Source: Pachyseris speciosa
Lineage: Eukaryota > Cnidaria > Anthozoa > Scleractinia > Pachyseridae
Length of the DNA stretch: 64,000 nt
NCBI GenBank assembly: GCA_016490735.1
Contig: JAEMWC010000048.1
Span: forward strand, 546,001-610,000
Reading direction: 5' to 3'
The position numbers and the translations under genes were made by a program. The notes beneath the pieces are model-generated. The model was not told where the DNA came from, did no database searches, and saw only the letters and a list, made by a program, of their open reading frames with translations. This document shows positions 1 through 56,003 of this stretch, one piece after another (the first letter of the stretch is position 1; every line of letters starts with the position of its first letter).

Positions 1-283
1 AGGCATAATGAAGTAGACAAAAAAAGAAAAACAGAAACTTCATGCTTGTTTCGTGCCGAAATTTCCTGCATCTTTCGTGCCGATCTCAAGTTTCCTAATC
101 CCTTCATACTTTCAGACCGGGCTCATGTAAACGTAATCGTACCAGTCAGAGTTCGTACCACTTGACCTGGGCCTAATTTTATGCTTTCACGAATTTGCAC
201 CATTCGGCACTAAAAAAATTGCCTCAACTCTAATTTCAACTCTTATTTTTATAAATTAAAATATGAAAATGACATTTACTTAC

Positions 284-42479
<42,196 letters not shown>

Positions 42480-45400
42480 CTACCAAGAAATAAACAACCA
42501 TAACATAGCCAGAAATTCCAAACCATGAGAGGCGTTACATAGGTCGTTACATTTGCTCACGGCTTTCTCGTAAACAAGTCACGCCAGCGCCATTGCCGAG
42601 AAGCCCAGAACATAAAGATTATCCGGAAAATTTTATTTCATGTCTAAGAGAATTTCACTCAAATAAGCTATGTAAAAAATCTACTGATACTCTCCTGTTT
42701 CTCCCCTTCGATTTCGTATAACGAGAGGCCTTTTTAAGCAGTTTTGAGTGGCCGTAAATCAGATCGAGAATCATTGTTTGATCAGTGACTAATATGTCAC
42801 GCAGTATGATAACCTTCAAGGGAATTAAAGTCCCAGGCTCTACCTCCTTCAAAAAATCGCTAAACGGATCCTGGGGGATAGCTTCAAGTATATTCAAAAT
42901 GGCGATAAATTTAGTTCGAAAAAGTACACTTGCGGCGGAGAAAACAGCTCGCGTACATTGAGTGTTCAGTTCGAGCGATTATGTAAACCGTGCAGACAAA
43001 GATGAGGAATTTTCGGGAAGTTCAAGCATCTTTGAAAGGAAAAACCGTAAGGTATCCAACTCGAAGTGAGTCAAATATGATGTTCCTTTTACTGTCTCTC
43101 GAAAACGAAGGTGTATTCCATACAAACCTTATAATAATAATAATTAAATAACAATATATAATTATAATAAGAACCTTCCCAGAATCCTTTGCAGCTGAAA
43201 AATCGTCAATCCCAAATAACTTGGTCAGTTTGAGGGCAGCAAGACCCCACGTTGTCTAGAAATAAGTCTTACCATAAACTAATTATTGTACAAGACTAAG
43301 GGCGATGACATCATTGGTCACGTGACTTTGATCACAAGTGCGTTTTTGCTCACTGTGACGAAATTATTTTGTTATTGAAAAAGCAGTCAACGTGGTTTGA
43401 AGCACAATGGTGTGAGCCATTTCGGACTGCCCGGGTACCGAACAAAATATAAATATTAAGGGAGGTATATACAATTTTCAAAGAGTGGGAGTCTGGGTAC
43501 AAGTGCTATCTCGCGTTGCATTAAACGCGAGGAAACAAAAATTTGGATATTTGTAGATATTTTTATGAAATATACATTTTTGTCATTTTTAATGCTGTGA
43601 CGTCATCGGTCACGTGACCAGAACGGACCGAAGTTTAATATTCGCTCTAAAAGTTTACTAGAACCTTTCTCCAAGAATATTTTTAAGCGAAGTTGTAGTT
43701 TAATGAATAGTGTTTTAAAAAATGGCCATGATTACTTTTTCCTAAAAAAGTGCGGCAGTAGAAAATCTAACTGAAAAGTTTGTCAGCTTCCTGCTCAACG
43801 ACCATTTGAGGTAGGAATAAAAGAAAATTTTGCCTAAGGCTTGAGAGTATGCTCTTTATGATGGCATTGTCAGTTTCTTCTAATTTCAATTGCTTTTGGC
43901 GAGGATCGATGTTTAAGATTTTTTCAGAGGAGAGGGCCTGGAGAAAAGAACGAAAACGAGGCTATACTTTCGCGCGCTTTTTGTTCACTCGACGCCGCGC
44001 CACAAAAGGTTAGCTAGAAAAAAAATTCCAAGGACTGGACTTGCATTTTCTTTAAACGGAACTTTTGACGACTTTTTAAATTATTATTATTTTTTTTTAT
44101 GGCTGCTGTCTGCTCAGGGACAATGTATACTTGAGAAGGTAAGTTGATACAGATAGTTGTTGCTGTTTGTTAAAAAACAAAACAAAAAAAAGCGCGTTTG
44201 TGGTACACTTAAATGCACTTCCCACCTAAAAAGTGTTGTTTAATTCTTGAAATTATAAAACTTAAACTAGAAGTTGCAGCAATGCGAATGAAATCAAATT
44301 AATGTTAACATTAAATGAAACAATTTAAGTTGCTTAAGGCAACCGATGCAAGCTCAGTAATTTTACAAAATACGATATTTGAAGGTTAAAAAAGTAAGTC
44401 TTATCTTAAACAGTGACGGAATAAATGATTACTTTATTTTCAACCGGAACTTAAAACGTTACCTTCATTCGCACAGACATCAAAACTTTATTTTATACTG
44501 TCCATGAACTAAATTCCCTATTACAATTATAACAAAGTGTACAATAAAGCCATTATTTAAAGTATTGGCCTAAGAAAAATAGTTGCGCATAAACAAATAC
44601 TGGAACAGTTCGTGCTTTCAAATGGATTACCCTAATGAATTACACGATTCCGACAAATAAGTTTAATTTGAGTGGCGAAACATTTTGTTGTATCTGAAAA
44701 ATTACTGTACTACAAAAAACGTTTTCACAGAGGTTGTAATGCATGGGGGTTCACATAATTTAATTCAATTTTATAAAGCTAAAAATTGTATGTCAAAGAT
44801 TCAGCAGAAACAGAGAAAAGTTTTAAAATCACGGCTGTTTGTGCGAGTTCGTGTACCTTCGCGCTAAACGCGGAAAGTACCTAAGCTTAATAACTCTGAA
44901 GACGTCAAGACGCTAAGTTTATGTCAAAACCGACCAAGAACTAGTCGAAAAAAAAAAAAAAACAAAGAAAGATTAGCAAATAATTGTTTTAATAGATTTC
45001 GCAGTTTTACAAAGTGATTACGCTTCTGGTTTGTGGCACCTATTTACAATGGTAGTCTGAGGAAAAACCTTTTTACAACAATGTTTAAATTAGAAGCTTA
45101 AGCTTACGGTAAATTTCATTTGAATCTATTTTTTAAATTGAGGGGAATTTAAAATGTAATTTGCTATAAGAATGGGTCCAACACAGAAATCCTGAAAGCC
45201 TTCTTCACAAACAAACTGGCGATAAACTTGAAAACCAAATTTGAGAGTAGGCTTAACATCTTGCCGAGCCATACAAAAGTTGGGCACATAAACAAAGACA
45301 ACGCTTATCTGGCTTATCGGTTGACCGTAAGTTTTTTTAAGAAAACGACTAAATAAAAGGGCAACGGTAAATACCTTCTCCAATCGTCGAAAAGGCTACA

Positions 45401-46022
45401 TCGGGCCACTGCGTAAATCGCACATCCTTCGTCTTTAATCATGCTCAAAGCACAGAGGGAAAATTTATGTGTTGTCGAATGCAGTCGCGGCGCGAATACA
45501 ATCCCTTTCACAACGCTTTAGATACATCCAAAAGCCGTCCGTCCATCAAGCCTTGATATAATTCTTCCCAGAGTGGCCAGTTAAAAATATTTTCACAGTC
45601 TAACACATCTTCAGGTGACCTAGTCGAAGTGGCGGAACGAGAGAGTCGAACGAGGTATCGCACAGCGTTCATGTGCTCGTTAATCCACTGACTTGGTCTA
45701 AGGTTTTATGAGACAGGATGAACCAAATTTCAAAATCATTTCACCGTTTTGAATGTAGTTAAGCTTCGGACTAGAAATTTCCCATTACTTTGTAAACTTA
45801 ACCGCAAATACCACTTTCACCACAGCTACAGCGCTGTCGCAAGCAAACCGTCGCTTCGTTTCAGAAGGTCGATTCACTTTCTGTGATTGGTTAAACAAAA
45901 TGACGTGTGAATCGCGAGGTGTGGAGAATCTACGATTCGATGACAAACATAGCGGGCAATGTCTTCCTTCGTAATTTAACCAAAGAAAAAAATTGCAAAA
46001 CATTTAATTTTTGGTTTATCGT

Positions 46023-46025
<3 letters not shown>

Positions 46026-46115
<90 letters not shown>
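46026..46115. repeat. (CT)n microsatellite, left part
   Basis: Left half of the CT tract interrupted by the LINE insertion; the right half is 46706-46788. Confidence 0.9.
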
Positions 46116-46118
<3 letters not shown>

Positions 46119-46700
46119 GCGACGTTGTTTGGGACAATTTAGACCAGGGACTTGCCACTTGGATCCAGAAATTACAAAATCGTGCTGCACGCATAATAAC
46201 CTTTCAAGGTTATGACGTTCGTTCAGCACAAATACGAAAACAACTAAACTGGGAAGAGCTTGCCTCAAGGCGTCAAAAGCACTTAAGTCTATTAATGTAT
46301 GATACAGTTAATGGAAATGTACCTAGTTACTTAACCGATCTTTTCTCGAATGTCTGTGGGAACAACCCTTATAAGTCTATGCTAAGAAATGCGGAATATA
46401 ATGTTGTATTGGACCACGTTCCAAAAACAGAATATTATAAGGGGTCTTTCTCATACAGAGGAGGAATGCTGTGGAATTCATTACCAAATGACATAAAAGC
46501 GTCCGAATCTAAAGCTATCTTTAAAAGAAAACTGGCTAGTAGGCAGGCAAACTGTTGACTACATTTTACCATATTTTATTATTTGTACATATTTTTAGTG
46601 TAGTTGTACAGTATTTACTTCTGTTTCTATACGGCTTTCATGTAAAGAAGTTATGTAACTTATGAAATTACCGTATTCAAATAAAAGTGAATCAATCAAT

Positions 46701-46705
<5 letters not shown>
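46116..46705 (+). mobile_element. 5'-truncated CR1/L2-like LINE inserted in a CT tract
   Basis: Frame reads LQNRAARIITFQGYDVRSAQ, LNWEELASRRQKHLSLLMYD, GGMLWNSLPNDIKASESKAI and ends at TGA 46556-46558. Then 3' UTR, AATAAA and an (AATC)n tail directly followed by CT repeats. Segment B has no such insertion in its CT tract. Confidence 0.85.
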
Positions 46706-46792
<87 letters not shown>

Positions 46793-47554
46793 TAACACTT
46801 GTGATTTCTGGTATGAATAAATTAATATGCAAAAACTAAAAAAGGTAAAAATAATAAAGAAAATTTGTCAACTATTTTCCCAAAGAAGTACAAATACACT
46901 TGCCTCGATCCAATCCAAGCCCACTCATAATAAATATCCACAAAAATATGAATACAATCTTCCGTCTGTACAACATTTAACCCCCAAATTTCGATACAAC
47001 CAATTTTTTTTTTACATTTATTAGTAAGCTCTGATTTTTTAGTAAGCTCTGGCTTGCTGGCTCAGCAACAAATAACTTTCAAAACCATGAGAAGTTAAGT
47101 GAGAGAAACAATGTCTACAAGGTCTAAATAATAAGTCAGTAGTGCATGAATGGGTGGGGCAGGGGTTCTGAACCTTCAACTGATTGTACTTTTTTCTTCT
47201 GGTTCTACCCCTTACGTAGCAGTATCTACTTATGTCTTAACTTTGTTGCAGAGTCTAACAAAATTGAAAATTCATCACAACTTATCATTGTTCTTACCAC
47301 CTTGGGAATGCCACCTTGGGAATGCCACTTTTTTGGTAGCCGCTTCAGTACACGTCTATTATTTCTATTTCTGTATTGTAACCGTTTTCTCCATTTTTAC
47401 TTTGCTTTAGTGTTGCCCCTGAAGAAGGTTAGTCATGTCTCGCCGTAATATATGGCATTAAAAGTTACCCTTTTCGACCATCATTTTGTTTCTTTGTCTT
47501 ATATCTACCTTTTTATGGGATATATAATTATATATTGTTATTTCCGGTTTCACT

Positions 47555-47622
<68 letters not shown>

Positions 47623-50601
47623 TAATAGCGGAGCTCCGGCGGCCCAAAGGTCCGCCAAGCGGAGCACCATACCTATAGAAACCCGTCAACTGCTTCTCTC
47701 ATGGTAAAAATGGCTAGCGGTATTGCTCGTGGGCGTCATTGCACGACGACGGAGTTGCCCAATAATTATTAATAATATCCTAATAATAATCATAATATAT
47801 AGATTTAGCCAAGCCTAAAAGCGGAGCTCCATGATGATTATTTTTTACTGGTATTGAGCAACTTTGCATGGCTTTCCTTGCGCCAATTTTTTATGTTTAG
47901 AGCAGTCAACAGGAATTGACCGCGGTTCAAAAACCTGAAGACAGTAAAACGTAAAACATTAAAAGAAAACAATACGCAAAGTGTTTGACCGTTTAGCCAC
48001 CTCTTTCAACGTTGCATAATTATATTCTTAAATGGCTTTCCATGTTTGATCAAGATCAAACATTTTAATCCAACATTTCGCGTTACGAAGAAATGTTTTA
48101 TCGCTTAGCCACCTCAACCAACAAAACGTGCACAGGCGGTAAAAAGCAACCAAATGAACCAGATAAGGTCGAAATTTCAGCGATAATACGCAAGCAATCG
48201 TTCTGTGGTCTCACTCTGTCTAGTGTTTGGTCAAACATTGTTTGTGCGTTTAGCCACCCAACGTTATGTTTGACAACTGATGATGTTGGATGAAAATGTG
48301 TGATCGTTTAGCCGGGGCTTTAATCCTTAATTTTACGAGGACTCATAGCGATTACTTGTTAATAAGATAATATAAGGGCAAAAGTTTCTTAACGCTGTTG
48401 AGGCACCGACGTCGAAAAACAGTCAGCCAAGCAGAGTAAAAATACTCGTTCGCTTGCAAAGAAAACAACGTACCAAAACAAACAAACAATTCAGCTACTT
48501 CTTTGCGTCCAAAAAGAGTACAGATGATTGTTATTTATATCCAGTCGAGAGAAAAATACAACTTTCATTCCTGGACTTAAGTAACAACGATTAAACCTTC
48601 AATTTATTGAATTTACCTCACTGTCCTGTGTTGTAGAGGTTCTACCAGTTGGAAATACGTAAACTTCAGTATAGTAAAAACAAGCATCCGCAAAAATAGC
48701 AAACGGTTTGTCCAAAAAAGAGCTTCTTCCACAGAGTTTGAGCTACTCGTTCCTCCTATTAATGCCGGTGAACTGTTATTGACCTTTCTTGGTGAGATGC
48801 AAGATGTCCCGGTAACTGAAGTGAAAGCCCTTGAAACGATGAATTATTTTGTTTTCAACCACACAAACGATCCAAGTTTGATGCTTTTCCTGAGAAAAAT
48901 GTTTCGCTCTTACTTTTATCACTTGAAAATTCACCTTCCGGAGTATCATTTGACAAGTTCTTGATTTTTATGCCTTTTACGCGAAATAAAAAACAAACTT
49001 CGATCAAAGAAGATGAAGTTGTTTTGCTCAAAATGAAGAAAACAACTGAATGTAAAATTACGAGCCGCAGAAAGCGCGCGAAAAATTAAGCCTCCTTTTG
49101 GTTTGGGTGTCCCACACCTGGCTTGAGCCTGCGATCCAATCTAAAGCAAGTACCTGGTCAGTGGTCAACTTCAAAAAACAGCTGACCTCGATGAGGTCTT
49201 AACTTGAGCCCGCGATATGGTCACGTGACACTGGTCAGCGGATAAGTTGTTTTGACAGGTGTAAACGTGTGGCAGCCCCACCAAGGCGCCAGCAGAACTC
49301 TCGGTCGAGACTGGTTAAAGTGAGATAGATTGATAAATGAAAAAGATCGTGACGCTAAAATGCAGCCCCTGCGTGAACATCGACGCCGTCACGGATCAAG
49401 TAGCGTGTGTATATAGCAAGCTAAACATTTTAAAACGAGGAATGTAACCAGAAAGTGACAGAGGTGACGCAGCCCCTGCGTGAACGTCAACACTGTCATG
49501 GAAAAGAGACCCGGCTGACCTAAAAGCAACTAAATGCGGTAAGTAAAATAATCAATTGAACCAGAGCTTGACAGAGACGATGCAGCCCCTGCGTGAACAT
49601 CAACTCCGGCACGCACTAGTGAACAATAAAAGAACCTAAACGAGTGGATTTTGCTTAAGACCCAAATGCATACTTTAAAAGTTAAGATTAAAGGATTAAA
49701 AGGAACGTCAAATCGGCGACGCAGCCCCTGTCTGAACGTCAACATTCCTGCTCGAAAAAGAGACATGTGATATGGGACTTAAGGAATTCTATCAGCTATG
49801 AACGCTCAACTTGGCGTGACTTAAGACATACGGTAAAGTGCTAACATATTAACAAACATGTGGTAAATAGTGGCAAAGTGGTAGTCCACTATCTGACCCA
49901 CTGCCAATCTAATTAGCCTGTTTGTGTACTAATGTACACTTTAAAAGTATCGGATTTCCATCGGCCAAGAGTACGAATTTGAGCGTCGGAAAAACCATTG
50001 TCCGTGGCGAGGCACGCCGCCCCGATACGAAAGCTATGACTCTTATACCGTGCAGTATCTAAGTGGGGGTATAAAAGCAAGGGCCGATACAACGTAGAAT
50101 GGTTTTAAGTTTTGTGTACTATATTTCGGCTGGCCAAACCAGCCTTCTTCAGGTACAATGAGAATTTACATTGGAAGGGGTGTTTATGTAGTTATATACC
50201 GGAAACACGTAAAACTAAAATGATTGACAGTGTAAAATAAAATACTAGAAAAAAGGTCTAAAAAAGATAAACTTATAAGAAAAAATTAACTAATATGTTT
50301 CTTCGCGGATGTTAAGACCTTCAGGATCAATTGTTCTGCCTTTTGAAATTAAAAAAAGCTTCCCTGGCCTTACGGATTGAGTCTCTGTTAGAAAATATTT
50401 TCTCAATGGGGATTAATTGTATGTATCTAAGTCACTCAATCTTAAATCCAATGGGAGAGTGTTCCATAGTTTAAGGGCCACCACGGCAAAAGCACGGTCC
50501 CCATACGTTTTCAATCGAGCTGTCGGGGTGGCCAAGAGCCGCTGTGATGATGACCTTAAAGTTCGTGACTTTGTTTTGTATGGGCTAAGATTTGAAATGT
50601 A

Positions 50602-52760
50602 CTAAGGTACTGCGCCATTAAGTGATTTAAAAACTAATAAAACAATTTTATACATTATACGATATCGAACCGGTGACCAATGAAGCTTCATCAAAACAGG
50701 GGTAATGTGATCGAATTTTCGGGTACGCGTTACAATACGGACTGCTGCATTTTGAATCGATTGTAACCTAGAGAGTAGATGCTGCGGGAGGCCATATAAA
50801 AGAGAATTACAATTATCCAATTTAGACGTGATGAAAGCATGCACCAGAGTTTTAACACTATCCTCAGTGAAGTACTTTCTAATTTTGGCAATATTCCCAA
50901 TGTGATAGTGAACAGACTTGCAAATGGCTTTCACATGTTCTTCAAGGTTAAAGCACTGATCGAAAATAACACCAAGATTACGAGTTCTATCTTCCTATAC
51001 AGCAACCCCTCATAAGAGGATTATTTGCCGGGCGGTCAACAGAGTTGAGACATGAAATTCGGGAACGAAAAATGTCACTAGTATTACAGTTGATGAACAG
51101 GTCTGGCGGGATATTGTTCCATTGTAGAATAGTTCTTGGAAAAAAGGAGTGTTGATGGGATCGTGTAGTGCAGGCTATGGGACGGAAGGAGTGATCGTGG
51201 GTGTGACGTGAACTTCTAGTAGGGCGCTGGAGTTGGTCTGGGAAGTCGGAAGCGACAAGTCCATGGGTATCTTGTACAAAAGCACCAAATGTGAAGTTGA
51301 GGTTGAAGATGTGGGAGCAATTGTGGCCTTACTAATTTGTAGGAAATCTAAAGGAGGGCTAGGACGATATCTTGAGCTGATAAGAAGAAGTTCGGTCTTA
51401 TCTTGATTTAGTTTCAGCCTATTATTTACCATCACAATATGTCGCTAACACATTGTTCGATATTAGTTTTGCAGGCTGCCATTTCCTTATGACAGTCGCT
51501 TTTAAATGCCAGATAAAGTTTAGTATCATCAGCGTAAAAATGGTAGTTTAGATTGTGACGCTTTACAGTGTCAGCAAGAGGAGATGTGTAAAGTAAGTAC
51601 AAAAGAGGCCCTAGGACCGATCCCTGTGGTACGTCACGTTCCAGCGAACGTTTGGATGACTTGGAATTGTTGATCGACGTTAACGAACTGTGTGCGTGAC
51701 GTTAGATAAGACTTCAACCAAGCAAGCACAGTTCCTCTCACTCCGAAACGATTTGACAGTGTCGACAATAAAATGGCGTGGTCCACCGTGTCAAACGCAG
51801 CAGATAGGTCAAGTACGAGTAGGATAACAGAATAGTGACCTCTTGAAAGCTGTGGATTTCCTCGGGAAACAAGTGTTCATCGACGTTGCTAGGCAAATTT
51901 AAGTTTTCCTTTTTAGCTCTTTCTATAAGGCCAGTTTGTATCTTGTCGATCTTGGTAATGAAAGACTTATTGAACGCATTTGCTAAGCTGACAGAGTCAG
52001 AAAACCGCGAGGGATATCGCTGCGTTTCATTCTTCTGAAGTCACTTGTTAACGGTTTCAAACAGTTTTCTTTGGTTGCATGAATTCTCGGAGATAACAGA
52101 TATGTAGAATGAAGATTTCGTTCACTCAACTAGATTGTTGACAATATTGCATTGGTGAACATAGCGAACTCGATCCTCCGGAAGTCGTGAAGAACGCCAC
52201 TTCCTTTCAAGTTTTCTCCTAGTTAGTTTATTCTGGGCTATTTCAGGCGTGTACCAAGGTGCTGATGGCCGAAGAGCAATCACACGTTGCTTTGTCGGTG
52301 CATGGAAGTCTAATAGCGAGTGTAACACACTTTCATATTGATCAACTAATGCAGTTAGATCACCCGATGGCTCCTTAAAAAGCGAGGAATTAGTAATATC
52401 ATGGCAGAAGGCGTCAAAGTCAATAAAATGAAGTTTGCGGTACTTAACAACTTTCTTCTTGAACTGCGGTTTCTGAATTAGCAAATTGACTTTAACAGCG
52501 GAATGATCCGAGATCGCTGGATGCAGCATTGAAACACCACCGACCAATGCGTCATCAGATTTAGGTGGCGAAAACGCCAGAATCCCAAGTATCAACATAG
52601 CATAAATCTTTTCCAGAGCTAGGTACTCTATTTGCCGAACCGGACATCTGTAGTAGACCCTCTCCAGGTTCATAATTAAAAATTTGAAGCTCTGAGCGAT
52701 TTTCCATCCTTGTCCATTTTCTGCCGCAAAACGGTAGAAAATTGATAAACCAAAGTCCAC
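50602..52760 (-). pseudogene. CR1/L2-like LINE in block A'
   Basis: Copy of 30298-32460 with only a few substitutions (for example Ser to Ile in KFDHITPVL, Met to Ile in TPEIAQNK) and the same frameshifts. Confidence 0.8.
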
Positions 52761-53901
52761 GTTAAAACTGTAAAATCTACATTTTTTGAATGACGATTTC
52801 TTGGCTGCCTCTTGTCCACATTTCTTGCAAAGACCATCGTTCGAAAGCTAATTTTGCGGACTACTTTTCTCCTAGCAACTTTAGTATATATAAACAACAA
52901 TTTCTGTCGCTTGCGTCGCAGCGATATGGGCCCGCTTATACAAGAAGAAGAGCAGCAGTAAAGCCACTTCACCTAAGTCGCGCGGAATTGTCGTGACCGA
53001 AATAGTTGGCGATGAGGACCTGATTAAAAATGTAGACATTAACCCTTTGGCTCCTGAAAATTTTGCCAAAAAACACCTTTTAAAGTTTGTCGAGCCGTTT
53101 TCTGGTCAGAATCTAGCCGAAAAGAACCAAAACTGCCTAAAACTCTGTTTCCTGGTAGAGCTCCTGGCGTCCTTCTGTTTCCGATGCTTAATTTGAGCTT
53201 TCAAAGTTCGGGCATGCGCAGAAAGCAAAATTTCGAAAAGTTTCACCGCTCCCTCGCTTTCTACCTTTCGCTTCCTCTCCTCCCCTTTTCTTTTGCTTTT
53301 CTTGCCTCACTTTCTTTCTCTCTTTCTGGGCATTTTCTGGGCTTCCTTTCGGTGGGAAAAGATTTGGAAAAAAACTTTTAGGATCGTAGGATTAAATGGA
53401 GGGAAGTGCAGGTGGTTAGTGGAACAAGATTTTCACTCAAGTTTTCGGGTCAACGTCACTTGGTTTTTTTGTGTTTTCTCCGGCCTGTTTGACGGAATCG
53501 TGCTCATTTGGATATGGTTTGAAAGATCTATTCTCCCTAGACATGTTACATGGTAAAGTTGTCCGCGATCGTTAAAACTGATGACGTCACAAGTGGTATA
53601 AGGGACGTGGTTCTGCACGGCCGGTTTTGGCCGGTGTAGGAGGCAACAAAGGGTTAATGAGCCATCAAAACGTTTTAATTCATTTAGAAGGGGTTGAGGA
53701 GACTAAATAGAAAAGGGCCTAGTTTCTGGAAAACGAACAAATCACTTTTGTCAGATGAAAATTTTATTCGACCTTTGAAAAAAGATATGGAAGTGTGGAA
53801 AGAAGAAGGGAAAGAATTCTCAGATATAAGAGTTACTTAGGATTGGATTAAATATAATGTAGGTCTTTTTTCAATGCAATACTCAAAAGAGCCAGCAAGA
53901 A

Positions 53902-53952
<51 letters not shown>

Positions 53953-55867
53953 GATAGTCTGCAAAATAAACTCCAAACTAATAAACTCCAAACTGCATAA
54001 ATACAATTTCAACAAAACCCTTGTTAAGCATTTGAAGAGATTCTGGTCAAGTGTAAAACTGAGTTAGAAAACTTTTTCGACGAGAACTACCAACAAGGGA
54101 GGAGGAGGTAAGAGACCGGATCCCCATGCCCCATCATAGTTTTCTTAAATCTATTTTTAGTTTCGCGAAGCCATTTTAAGTTCTCGTTCCCAATGTCGCG
54201 CAGTTAGATGATCAGGGCCGAAGATGACCGGGGATCAGATTTTGCCGATACTAGTATTTTCCCGCTGTCGTGTCACGTCCATTCAGCGTCCAAATCTCGT
54301 AGCTAGTAGAAATATGTGATCATGATTGTCAGTGTGTTTTTTCAGTGTAGTCTGAGTGCAATGAGCATTCGCAATGAGCATATCTATATTTAGCCAAGTC
54401 TAAAACGGAGCTTTGCGATTATAATTTTTTTACTGGCATGGAGCAACTTCGCATCGCTTTCCTTGGGCCAAGTTTGTGTCCAAAACTGAATCAGCAGCAG
54501 GGAAAACGAAGTGTTTTACGATCCAGATGAAATATTCGGCAGCAAAACGTGTGGAAAAGAAAAAAACAAACATTCTTGAGTACAGATTACTTTCAGATGA
54601 AAGTGTAAAGGAATTCAAAGCGCCTCTGAAGCAAACCATTGCAAGAAAACAAAGTGAGATGCATACCTTTGTTCGAAGATTCTTGGAGAAGGTGGAGAAA
54701 TTAGACACGTAACAGAGATATCTTGTAATGACCGTAGAAAAGACTAAAAGGAGTCGAGAAGGAATTCGAGCCTGATGTCTGAGCCTAAGGACAAGATATC
54801 TTCTTTTCCCCCGCAGGAATTTGTCCCTATGACTTTTAAATATAATAATACGGAATTCGACACTTACTCAACTAAGTCAAACTAAGGTATAACTTATGTT
54901 TGGTCTTTTCAGGACAAGTTACTAAATAAATAATATCCTGTTTACAAATACCAGATTATTCAAAATTGGCTTAATTGAGTTAGAGAAGTGATTTTTACTT
55001 GTGTACTTTACAAAAACGACTTATACCGTTTCTTTTATGACTGCTCCTATATCATTGCGCGGGCCTTTTGGCACAGATTTTGCAACCTGTGGTCTAATCT
55101 TGGAAGTGAAGATTTGAGCTTATCTCCAAAAGATGTTATGGCTGTCATTTTAAATAGAAATGATCTACTAAATTATCTGATACTTCTTGGTAAACTATGT
55201 ATATGGGATTGCAGAAGAAACAAATCAGTCCCAAAGTTTAATTTGTTTCTACCTAAAATAGAAGCTAAGCAAGAGACTGAAAGGCTTACTACGTCAAGAG
55301 ATAAGAAGCTTCAACGTTTTTGAAAAAGATTGGAGCCATTATTATAATATGTTTTTGTTGTGATACTGCGGGGAAAAAATATGTGGTTGGCTCATTTAAA
55401 ATCTGCATTATCTATTTTTGTTATTAGCTAACCCTTGCTCCAAAATGTAATTGAAGTATTTGCATTGTGTCTGTTAGTCTGAGAAGCTGGCGGTATTGTA
55501 GGTGGGCGAAGTAAAAAGCCGCTAAAAGCGAGAGGTGAAGCCGCGTCTCGTGGCTTATGCCGCTCGTTGTCGCGGCTTCGTTGCTCGCTTTCAACGGCTC
55601 CGCCTTCTCATCCTCCGCGTGCCTACACAGATACCGCCAGCTACACAAGCTATGTGTCTGTGATGTAAGGTAAGCATTGTTGGTATCGTAATTACTCTAA
55701 GTGTTGTACATAGTGTTGGTACTGTACTGTTTTAGGAAGGTAAAAAACAATAAGTTAATAAAAACAATCGTAAAAAAACAGTCCCTACCAAGAAGTAGTC
55801 AATAATGAGAAGCTTAAAAAACACATCTGAATCGGACTAATGGTGTTTTCAGCTGGTTCCACTTACA

Positions 55868-55938
55868 AAATCCACAGTTGAGGGTTGTTACTAAATACTC
55901 CTGGGGCAAGCGCTTTATCTAGTTTCTGGACAAGGACT
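55868..55938 (-). pseudogene. Relic LRR exon at right end of block A'
   Basis: Copy of 35606-35677 with a further 1-bp deletion in the G run. Confidence 0.6.
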
Positions 55939-55960
55939 TACCAAAAAATGTTCGGTAAAG

Positions 55961-56002
<42 letters not shown>

Positions 56003-56003
<1 letters not shown>

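Larger units (their letters stand above)
43146..47554. repeat. Segment B, copy 2
   Basis: Counterpart of 35726-39370, with a LINE insertion at 46116-46705, about 250 bp of extra sequence near 47040-47330, and without the 226-bp tandem duplication. Confidence 0.75.
47555..56002. repeat. Block A', copy 2
   Basis: Same contents as block A, at an offset of about 20.3 kb: element E (47633-49300), four-copy repeat (49360-49745), Penelope end (50124-50420), LINE (50602-52760), L1/Tx1 fragments (53735-54000 and 54988-55323) and the LRR relic. (TAA)n on both sides. Differences include a shorter GA tract (53904-53950). Confidence 0.85.
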
